A DNA stretch of 27,271 bases, taken from Pelagophyceae sp. CCMP2097. Its lineage: Eukaryota; Sar; Pelagophyceae. Made by a program: the position numbers and the translations under genes. The DNA lies in assembly GCA_026770575.1 (NCBI GenBank), contig MU657211.1:131912-159182 (forward strand). The letters run 5' to 3'. This document shows positions 1 to 7,866 of this stretch, one piece after another; within the stretch, counting starts at the first letter, position 1, and every line of letters starts with the position of its first letter. The notes under the pieces are model-generated. The model saw nothing but the letters and a program-made list of their open reading frames with translations, did not search any database and was not told where the DNA came from.

Positions 1-165
1 GCGCCGGCGCTGTTCGCGGCGGTCGCTGCGGAATCATTGAAGAAGATTGCGACGTTCAACCTGCAAGACCTTTCGATGACCCTGTCGGCTTATGAGACGG
101 CAGGAGCCGAGGCGCCGGCGCTGGTCGAGGCGATCATCCGAGAGAATCATCGGAGGCGAGCATGA
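1..165 (+). CDS. 3' end of a heptatricopeptide-type repeat protein (partial)
   Basis: An open frame runs from base 1 to a TGA at 163-165 and encodes 54 residues. It contains one complete 37-residue unit (from base 7) starting ALFAAVAAES and closing with AYETAGAEAP, then the start of another unit (ALVEAI) before the stop. The unit is plainly the same type as those in the long RAP protein at 10859-14251, with key positions ATFN and Q-D-L conserved, but the usual LANTVWAYA core has decayed to LSMTLSAYE. No RAP domain follows in any frame directly downstream. It is either the tail of a RAP-less family member, a truncated paralogue, or a gene continuing after an unseen intron. The 5' part lies outside the window. 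By family such proteins bind organellar RNA; for this fragment function is inference only. Confidence 0.75.
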   Translation, partial: APALFAAVAAESLKKIATFNLQDLSMTLSAYETAGAEAPALVEAIIRENHRRRA

Positions 166-1025
166 CGTTCCGAATACGCAAAGACGTGTGATTCCGGAGC
201 GAGTGCCATTTTAATGTTTTAAAACACCTCTGGAAAGGCTTCGCAGGCCTCAACGTGAGAGGCGAGTCTACTCTGTGCCTTGGCTGCTCGGGTCCCGAGT
301 CGGAAGACGCATGCCCCGATATAGAGGACGTCTTCCAACAAGTCCCCTCGTGCAGACGACCCCCCCAATTTGGCTGCTCGTCCTGTACACGCGTCGTACA
401 TGTGAATATACTCCCCCCCGTTCTACCGCCGACGCTGACGTGTCCTACCCGTTCTTCCTCATCCTTTGGACCCGCGGCGGCTCCCGTTGCTGCCGGGGCG
501 CTGCGAGGCGCAGCGGCGCGCGCGACGGCCGCGGCGCGCGAGCGGCGCCGTCGCCACCTCGCGTGCCGTACACGCGTCCGCCGTGGCGCGCGCGTCGAGT
601 TTATTTGAGGCCCACCTGACGCCGTTCTTCCGCGCCTACGATAACGTGCCCCACCCGTTCTTCTTCGTCCTCGAACTCCCTTCGATGCGCCGGGATTAGA
701 GATGGGATTGACCGCTCACTCCTTTCTCCCCCATCATGCAGCGTCGTTGACCCCTTGTATATATGTTCCCAGCCCATCTTGGACACCCGGGCTCGAGAGG
801 CAATTGTACTCTTGGTCGCGGAGAGCTGCAAAGCCCGGGACCGCCCTCGTTCTGTTTGGTTTCCATCGACTGATTGCTGCCTCTCGGCGTCGCATCGGGC
901 CCCCGCCGATGCGTTCGCCTCGAGTAAAGCGATCACCCGTGGAAACAAAAATGATTTGATTAATTCTTCCATACGAGAGCCTCTCTGAATTAGTTTCGGG
1001 TGTTCTGTGAGAGCTTGGCCGGCGT

Positions 1026-1163
1026 GCAGTGACAAAGAGCCTTGAGAGCGGTTTGAAATCCTTCTATACCGTAGGCCCGCGTCCTCGTCGGACGCGTCCC
1101 ATTCGCCAGGTATACTCGGTGTCCTCTTTCTACGGAAATCTTTGGAGCTCTCTTTGTCACTGC
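1026..1163. repeat. 14-bp inverted repeat spanning dispersed-repeat copy 1
   Basis: GCAGTGACAAAGAG at 1026-1039 is the exact reverse complement of CTCTTTGTCACTGC at 1150-1163. The right arm lies inside the dispersed repeat, the left arm just outside. The copy at 24465-24586 keeps the right arm but I do not see the left arm, so this is not a clean terminal inverted repeat of the repeat itself. Confidence 0.7.
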
Positions 1164-1204
1164 TCGTCCACGCCCTGCTCGTCCACGACACGCGTCGCAT
1201 AAGC
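1083..1204 (+). repeat. dispersed 122-bp repeat, copy 1
   Basis: These 122 bases recur at 24465-24586 in the same orientation with five mismatches and no gaps (117/122 identical by eye). The core reads through GGTATACTCGGTGTCCTC and CTTTGTCACTGCTCGTCC. Translation of either minus-strand frame changes three residues between copies, so there is no sign of coding constraint. A mobile-element remnant or a structured non-coding element are both possible. Confidence 0.85.
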
Positions 1205-1368
1205 TACCCCCGGGTGGACGGGCGGCTCCCGCGACGCTTCGTGTTAGTGTGGTACGGGCGTCGTCGGGAGCGGCGGGCTGCGTCGGCTGCGCGCGCGGCG
1301 GCTTGGCCGTCCTTTCTTCCGGAACGGTGGCTGCGGGCGCGAGGCCGGGGGGCTTGGCCTTCCCGCGG

Positions 1369-4300
1369 TCATTTCTGGTGCGGCGCGAGCCCTTTGTTGA
1401 AGAGGCGGTACTCCTCGACGGCGTCTGCCTTTTCGACGTCGGAGAGCACAATACGCGCGCGCGTGGCGAAGGCGTCTAAGGCGTCGAGCTTGTCCGCCTC
1501 GGTCGCGGCCGCGGGCTTTTCGCCCGCCGGCGCCGCGCCAGCCGCCGCGCCGGCGGTTGCGTCGGCGCCGGGTCGTTGCCGCACGGCCTTGACTGCGTCG
1601 GCCTCGTCGGCTGACGGCTTGTCGACGACGGCGCACTCGTGAATGGAAGCGATACTCTTCGGCACCGAGCGGATCACGTCTGCGAGGACGTCGTCTGCAA
1701 TGGCGCGGTCGTCGCAGTCCTCGTCGGCGCCATAGACGCACAGAGTGACGTGCTGCTTCGCCGATTCGGTCTCTGAGCATTCGATGACCTCGCGCACGAG
1801 TAGCTCCTTGCGCCGCTGCTGTCTCAAGACGCGCTCCTCCATCGTCCCGCGCGGGCCGACGAGTCGGTAGACGTGCACCGGCTTCCGCTGGCCGAAGCGG
1901 TGCGCTCGGCACATGGCCTGCTGGTCGAAACAGGGATTCCAACAGACGTCAAACAGGATGACCCGCGAGGCGCCCGTCAAGTTGATGCCCTCGCCGCCGG
2001 CCTTGATGGACATCAACAAAACGTCGCAGGGCGCGTCGTCGTCGCGCTGCGAAACCGACCGCTTCGCCGCCTGCGCCGCCGGCCGCCGCCGCTCGGGCGG
2101 GGCGCGCGCCGCGGGCGTCGCGGCTCGCGGCGCCGCCGGCGCGCCCGGAAGCGGCGCCGTGTTGCTGCCGACGGGCGCGGTGGGCCCTCTCCTCCGCTTG
2201 GGCGCCTGCGCCGCCTCGTAGGCGTTTGCAGAGGCGTGCGCGCAGGCATTAAATTTGTCGACAATCGTCGCTCGGAGAGGCGGCGGCGTGGCGCCGTCGA
2301 TGCGCCGGAAGCGGATGCGCCGCGCGCGCATCATGCGCGCCAGGACGTCCAAAGTGCCCAGCGTCTGCGTGAAGACGATGACCGACTCGCCCTTGGCCAC
2401 GGCAGATTGCATAATCGCAAGCGCCACCGCCGTCTTGCCAGAGCCGTAGCGGCCGGCCACCTGACCCACGACGAAGCCGGCGTCATCGTCGCCGGCCGCA
2501 GCCTCGGGCGACGCGTCGCCGCTCTCGACGCGGACGGCGGCGTCGTCTTCCGCGGCGTCGAGGACTGCGTCTAACAAAGGCCGGAGTACGGGCCGCGCCC
2601 AGCTCGACAACTCGGCGCCCTCGGCGGCGGCCTCCAAGTACGCCGCGAGCTCGTCCGTCTCGGCGGATGCGTCCTCGTCAAGAAGCTTTCGGGCCGTCTG
2701 AGCAGAAACCTTTTTAGACTGCTTTGCCCTGCGTGCATCGTCGCGGGCTTTTTGCGCCCGCCACTCGCGAGACTGCTTGGCCACCACCTCGGGCGCGATC
2801 CAGCCGCCGCCGCCGTTGGCGGGGGCCGGCCGCAGAGGAGCGGTGGAAGGCGAAAAGAGACGCTCTTCCTCGACGAGGGCGGCGTGGATGATGTCCGGGT
2901 GGTTCACAATAGCCAGCGCCGTGTGGTACTGGGCCAGCTCGCCCGTCGCGCCGCCGGAGAGCAGGTTCACAGCCTCGAAGGCCGCGTAGAGGCGTCGCTG
3001 CGTCGATGATAAAGCGCAGCGGACTACCCAATCCGTCCTGCGCGGCAAAGCGTCTCCCAATTCCTCCACGCCTCTGCGTAAAACGATGGGCTTCAGCGCC
3101 GCCTGCAGCGCGTGGGCGCGGCGCATGGCCACGGCCTCGGTCTGGGCGAGGCCGTCCGTCGTCGAAACGACGGTCTCGCCGTCGTTGCAGATTGTTGCGG
3201 CGGCCGCGTCCATGGCCGCGTCGATCATCAGAGTTATCGGCCGCTCGAAATAGTTGCGGAACGCATCGTAGTGGCCCAGCGCGTCGGGCTTGGCAAAGGA
3301 GACGAGGGCCCAGTATTCGTCGAGGCGGTTCTGAACCGGATAACCAGAGGCCAAAATGCGCCTGTGCGTCTTCACTTTCGATAAAGCGCGATAAAGCTGC
3401 GACTTTGGCTCCTTCAAACGGTGCGCCTCGTCCAGGATCAAGATGCCGGGCCCCGGGTCGCAGAGCGCTTGAAAGGCCATGCGATGGTCGTTGCCCTCGT
3501 CGTCGCCGACAAAGTTGGCGGACGTGCCCGCTTTAAAGTCCGCCGCCTTCATAGAGGGCGCCGCTTTCGCCAGCTTCTCCGCGGCGGTGCACGCCGCCGC
3601 CACGATCTGCCGGAACATCTCGTAGCCCACGAGTAACGTGCCGCCGTTGGCGTGCCAGTCTCGCAAAGCGGCAAAGCGAGCGGGGCCGCCGCCAGTCGTC
3701 GGCAGCATCCTGGCGCGCAGGCGGCGGTCGCCGGGCAGCCACCGCGCGATCTCGTTCTTCCAATTCGCCAAGACAAACGCCGGCGCGATGACCATGGCCC
3801 GCGTCGCTTTTCGCTCAGACGGCCGCAGCAAAGCCTGCGCTCGCTCGTCCGCGTCGAAGAAGGCCGAGAGGCCGCAGATGAGCTGTAGGGTCTTGCCCAA
3901 GCCCATGTGATCCGCCAGCACGCAGCCTAAGGGCGATGCGTCGGACGATCGACGGAAGGAAAGCGCTCGGGCAGAAGCGGCAGTCTGCCGAGGCTTACCG
4001 TCGTCGGCCTCAATCGCTCGCCAGAGGAAGCGGATGCCCGACTGCTGGTGCGGCTTCAAGTGCACGGAGAGCTCGGCGTCAAGGAAGACGCGCTGCGCGC
4101 CCTCGGCGCCGGGGTTGAGCAGCAGCTGTTGGTCCTCTGTAGAAACCGTGGGCGCCTCGAACACCTGGCGCAATTGCGATTTGCGCTCGGGGAGGCTATC
4201 GTCGGGTTCCCGCGCGCGGGAAGCCGCGCGGGGATTCTCTCGCGGCGAGACGGCGGCGCACCGGCGGCGGCGCCGACGACGAGGTCACCCACTCCGACGA

Positions 4301-4477
4301 GTCGTCGCACAAGCACGGGATGAGGTCGCAGGTGCAGTTCTTGCCCCCAACCGAGGGCGGCCCGAAGAGCGACTCCCACGCGCTGCTCTTGCCGGACGTC
4401 ATGCCCGGCAGACGCGAAGAGCCGGCTTCCAACCGGGCGAACCGATGTAGTATCGCTTTTAGGGCGGGTTCATCCAT
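1369..4477 (-). CDS. ATRX-like SNF2-family DNA-dependent ATPase / chromatin remodeller
   Basis: The main exon (4236-1369) encodes a Snf2 ATPase. Walker A is DHMGLGKT (about residues 172-179), motif II LDEAH (331-335), motif III SGYPVQN (360-366), and the C-terminal lobe carries GGEGINL, VCWNP and RAHRFGQ. The DPGP before the DEAH box and the HRFGQ..PVHVYRL signature match the ATRX/ARIP4 branch best. Such enzymes slide or evict nucleosomes in the nucleus. A low-complexity Ala/Pro/Arg insertion separates helicase motifs IV and V, and no ADD zinc finger is seen. The frame is closed upstream by a TGA, but a 52-bp GT-AG intron (4288-4237) joins it in phase to an exon starting at ATG 4477, giving about 1018 residues. 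A TATA-like CTATATACG lies about 80 bp upstream. The helicase call is firm; the first exon is inference. Confidence 0.9.
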
Positions 4478-4673
4478 GCCACACCATTCTTCCGAGGGCC
4501 GCACGCGGAAGCGCCGCGCGAGCGGCGCAGAGGCGATGCCGGCCGACGAGGAGTGCGTATATAGAGGCTCAAACATTGCGTTACAGGGCGAGCATCCTCT
4601 TTTAAGTCCGTCGGATTTCGCCTCGGGCTGTCGTCCCCTCTTCCGTCCGTCGCCTCTTCGGCGGGCTGCGCCG

Positions 4674-5704
4674 CTACGGCGCTTCCTGCAACTTGGCCTT
4701 GATGGCATGGTACGCCTCGTAGAGCTGGCGGATCGGCTCCTTTTCCGCCTTTTGAGGCATGCGGCCTAGGGGCGCCGCGTATCGCACTCGCGGGTCCGGC
4801 GCCTTGCCGCGCGGCCTCACCGTGCGTGCGGTAGAACTCCGTGTCGTAGTCCTTGAGTTGTTGCTTCACGCGCCGCTTCTCCTGCTGCAGCGACAGCAAC
4901 GGAGCCTTGAGCGCCTGCGCGACGCCGTGGGCGAGCGCCGGGGCAGTCGCTCGTCGGATGGTCCACGCACTGGGTCGTTTCCTGGCGCCGCTGCGGAGGC
5001 GGCTCGTGGTTGAACGGCTTGTGCGCCAGCCGGCGCCGCAGACGACGGCGGAGACGCCGCGGAGCGCCGGGCCTGGTGGGCGCTCGCCTCGAGGCCCCCT
5101 CGGCGGCCGGTCCCTGGTACGAAGGCCTCACCAGCGCCTGGATCTGCGACGCGGCGTGGTCTCGGATGTCGCGCTTCCACTCGCGGTACTGCCGATAAGT
5201 CGATGCCAGCGGCGCGCGCTCCGCGCCCCGCGGCGAGTGGCCTACGCACAGGGCGTCCGGCGCCGCTGCGTAAAAGAGCCGGCGCGGCCGCCGCCCGCTC
5301 TCCGTCCTCCGGCCCGCCCGGCTTCGTCTTCGCTCATGGGGACGCGCCTTTTGCTGTGGAGAAGTCGTCTTCAAAGGACTTGATCTGCATCCGGAGCGCT
5401 CTGCAAGCGTGGACCATCTGCCGCCGTTCCCGAGCGCCGACCGCGCGCGACGCGGGCCTGCAAGGCGACGTCGAAGCGCAGGGGCCGCAGCGGCGCGGCA
5501 CCGGCGGCGGACGGACCTCCATATGTGGTGCGGCGGCGCGTGGCTTCGCTCCGTCCGCTCCGCCGTCCAGCGCAGGCGCGCCGGCGGCGCGTTTTGCGAG
5601 AAGAGCGGCGCCGACGCGTCGCCGACGAGGCGCAGGAGCAGCTCGGACCACAGCTGCGTCGAGACCTGCAAGCCGGCGCCGCCTTGCAGCCCAGACTCCG
5701 ACAT
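4674..5704 (-). CDS. FAM13-like coiled-coil domain protein, six exons
   Basis: Six exons join in phase into a 231-residue protein: 5704-5517, 5457-5348, 5241-5132, 5072-4971, 4914-4821, 4765-4674. Introns are 59, 106, 59, 56 and 55 bp. Two copies of a helical module are visible: [18 protein letters not shown] followed by [14 protein letters not shown], and [17 protein letters not shown] followed by [18 protein letters not shown]. The pattern, helix then HGR-x-P then EKEPIR-x-LYE-x-Y, is that of the C-terminal region shared by FAM13 proteins; no RhoGAP domain is present. Both modules are split by introns at the same place, the glycine after the first helix, which itself supports the gene model. 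The second intron needs a GC donor. Molecular role is unknown; it is probably a coiled-coil adaptor. The start ATG at 5704 is the weakest part. Confidence 0.75.
5242..5347 (-). other. GC-AG intron in the FAM13-like gene
   Basis: The minus-strand donor is AAAAG|GCGCGT and the acceptor GTGCGTAG|GCCAC. Splicing restores [16 protein letters not shown], which aligns with the second module's [17 protein letters not shown] found no GT donor that joins these frames in the correct phase. Confidence 0.65.
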
Positions 5705-6054
5705 CCGAGGCGACGGAGACGGAGCCGCCCGCCGCGGCCGCGACCGGCCCGCGCCCCGCGTGCAGCGGCGACGGAGACGAGGCTCGAGCCGCGGCGTCGC
5801 TCCTCACTTGCCGCAGCCAGTGGCCAACAGCCGATAAGTGTTTGGCGATAGGATTTCATACGATGTTTCTTGCAAGAATTTCCGCGCGGCCGCTGCCGAG
5901 AGGCGATGCAGGTCGACCTCCCTTGGAGCACGAGTCTGGGTTATGAGTATAGAGTTCGGGCCGTCGTGTTTGGGTCGCCCTCCGCCGGCGAGCTCGGCGG
6001 CGAGCTCGAGGGTGTCCTCGACGTGCCCTTGCGTCGATCAATGGTCGCGCGTTC
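5705..6054. other. 350-bp gap between FAM13-like and Sel1 genes
   Basis: This holds the presumed promoter of the minus-strand FAM13-like gene and the 3' region of the Sel1 gene. TATAG-containing sequence lies near 5950. No separate gene is supported. Confidence 0.4.
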
Positions 6055-6963
6055 TTAGAATGCCTTGACCGCCGCCACGGCGCCGGGGTGTCCCATGGCC
6101 GCGGCGCGCTTGAAGAGGCGCAGCGCCTCGCGGTCGTCCTGCGGGACGCCTTCGCCGTTCCCGTGACACGCGCCGAGGTTGTAGAGCGCGTCGGCGTCTC
6201 CCTGCGCTGCGGCGAGGCGCCTCCACCGCACGGCCTCGTCGTACGACTGGGCCACGCCCGCGCCCTCAAAGAAGATCCAGCCGATGCGGACTTGCGCGAG
6301 AGAATACCCTTGCTCCGACGCACGTCGATACCACTGCTCAGCTTTCTTCAAGTCGAGCTTGATGCCGACCCCACTGAAATAACACTTTCCCAGTGACATT
6401 TGAGCCGGTGCTCGTCCTTGCGCCGCGGCGAGCTTGAGCAGCTCGACGGCCCGCTTCGAGTCCTTCTTGAGGCCCATGCCACTGCTCAGGTACGCGGTGC
6501 CGAGCATACATTGCGCGTCGGCGTTGCCCTTGGCAGCCTACTGCATCAGCCGGCTCGCGTACTCGGCCGTCGACGCGGGCGCCGGCGCGCGGCAGAAGGG
6601 GCACAGAGTTTTGTAATCTTGAAACAACTTGACTGCACAGCCGGTGCAAACGTACTTGCAGCAGCACGAGACTAATGTCAAACCGTCGCCCGAAATCGGC
6701 AGCGAATCGGCGCATATGGTACAATTACTGCGCGAGTAAGGCGCGACGTCGTGCAGGTCCTTTTCCGGCGCGAGCGAGTCGGCGAGGCGGTCCTGGAACT
6801 CGGCTGCCATCTGCTTGCACGCCTCCTTGTGCCCGCGCTCGTACCAGTCAACGAGCTGGCACGCCTTGGAGCAGTAGTGCCGGGATTTGCACTTAGTGCA
6901 GTGCTTGCCGCCCGGCTCGTCGCAGACGCAGCACGGCTTTGGGACGGCCGGCGGGTCCCCCAT
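6055..6963 (-). CDS. MYND/RING-finger Sel1-repeat protein with in-frame TAG
   Basis: From ATG 6963 the frame encodes a MYND zinc finger (CCVCDEPGGKHC, YCSKAC, then W-x5-GHKEAC), then a RING-like C4-type finger (CTIC, SCCCKYVCTGC, CPFC) up to residue 141. A TAG codon (6540-6538) follows. The same frame then continues without shift for 160 residues containing about four Sel1-like repeats such as MLGTAYLSSGMGLKKDS and ALYNLGACHGNGEGVPQDD, ending at 6055. Finger-plus-Sel1 architecture is a known algal arrangement, and the sequence EYASRLMQ(stop)AAKGNADAQ reads as a continuous linker, so the two halves were one protein. Sel1 repeats form helical scaffolds for protein contacts; RING fingers often act in ubiquitin transfer. 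The TAG could be a nonsense mutation, a base-calling error, programmed readthrough, or part of an intron ending CAGTAG. An upstream TTG-initiated extension to 7104 is unlikely. Confidence 0.8.
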
Positions 6964-7025
6964 CGAGATCGTGAGTGGGGTCCCTGGAGACTGGTCACAG
7001 AGACGGCACTCGCCGTAGTTTCGAA

Positions 7026-7037
7026 GTACAATTGTAC
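7026..7037. promoter_or_regulatory. palindrome GTACAATTGTAC upstream of the Sel1 gene
   Basis: A perfect 12-bp palindrome lies 63 bp upstream of the MYND/RING/Sel1 start codon. Its 10-bp core TACAATTGTA recurs 75 bp upstream of the small ATG at 24804. A shared transcription-factor site is an inference from position and symmetry only. Confidence 0.35.
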
Positions 7038-7089
7038 CGTGACTGCTCGCAACTTTGCTCGAGTCACGTCGTGAAGGTATTGTAGCGGG

Positions 7090-7190
7090 AGGATTAAAAC
7101 CCAAATAGTATAAAACCGGTTTTTATCGTATAAAACCCTTTAAAACCCTGCCCCCAAAATGAATAAAACCCTTAAAAACCCTGCTGCGAA
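7090..7190. repeat. TAAAACCC-motif cluster 1
   Basis: About half a dozen irregularly spaced motifs of the form TAAAACCC(T), all in the same orientation on the plus strand (for example TAAAACCCTTTAAAACCCTG). They stand out as AT-rich sequence in a GC-rich region and vaguely resemble degenerate telomeric CCCTAAA, but the unit is different. Confidence 0.7.
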
Positions 7191-7468
7191 TTTTGTTTGC
7201 GTCGTGTTATACGTGCCCTGTGTGACGGTGGCGTCGTCGGAGGAAATATAGCACGCAAAACGCGCTTCAAAGAAAAAAAATTGTTTTAGGCCTCAGGCTG
7301 CCTTTCATCCCGGACGACGCCTCAGGCTGCCTTTCAAACAAGCTATCGCTAGTCGGTTTTGGCGAAGTTTATTTGGAGTTTGATTTACACGTCTTTACTG
7401 ATGCAGGATACAGGGGAAGGAGCTAGGAGGTCGTAGGCACCTTTTAAGGTCCCGTCTTTTCTTTTTAC

Positions 7469-7545
7469 ATATAAAACCTCATAAAACCCCTTTAAAACCC
7501 TTTAAAACCTTTAAATAAAACCCTTTGGAGTAAAAAACCTATTAA
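7469..7545. repeat. TAAAACCC-motif cluster 2
   Basis: A second run of about six TAAAACC motifs in the same orientation (CATAAAACCCCTTTAAAACC and similar), starting about 380 bp after the start of the first cluster and about 320 bp upstream of the TypA start codon. Confidence 0.7.
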
Positions 7546-7866
7546 ATTTTCCCGCTACAATACGTGAAGGCCCATTGATCGCTGAAAATCGATATCTGAA
7601 TCCGGCTGGAAGGCCCGAGACGTGCGTTTTGAGAGGCGTCGTCGAGGCGGACAGGGCGCGAAAGCCAGGATGCGCCGATCAATTGCCGTAAAAAACATTC
7701 GCTGACTCTCGAGTCGCCACCCCGCACGCTGCCCGGAACGGCGCGCTCTATGGCCGGGCGCGCGTTTCGCTGCGTCATTTTCCTCCGACCTAGATTCTCT
7801 ATCGCTGGTTGAAGTCTCTCTCTGTCGGGTGGGCTAGCCTGAGTCGACTTTCCTGGCGATTTTCCG

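Larger units (their letters stand above)
166..1368. other. gene-poor stretch between the repeat-gene tail and the helicase
   Basis: About 1.2 kb without a frame I can support. The long frames here are arginine/alanine/proline-rich and overlap one another, and two of them run through a dispersed repeat. It contains TATA-like runs (for example near 755), one copy of the 122-bp repeat at 1083-1204, and a 14-bp inverted repeat at 1026-1039 and 1150-1163. It must also hold the 3' untranslated region of the minus-strand helicase. I see no tRNA or rRNA. Confidence 0.5.
6964..7866. other. divergent AT-rich intergenic region
   Basis: About 900 bp separate the minus-strand Sel1 gene from the plus-strand TypA gene, so both promoters must lie here. 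It holds a perfect palindrome GTACAATTGTAC (7026-7037), two clusters of TAAAACCC-type motifs, and an 18-bp direct repeat GCCTCAGGCTGCCTTTCA at 7290-7307 and 7319-7336. No coding frame is supported. Confidence 0.6.

Noticed and set aside
601..1451. Two overlapping minus-strand frames downstream of the helicase
   Set aside because: They owe their apparent similarity to another frame near 24500 only to the 122-bp repeat, in two different frames at once, so coding is not supported.
7081..7200. True interstitial telomere
   Set aside because: The units are irregular TAAAACCC variants rather than tandem CCTAAA or CCCTAAA.
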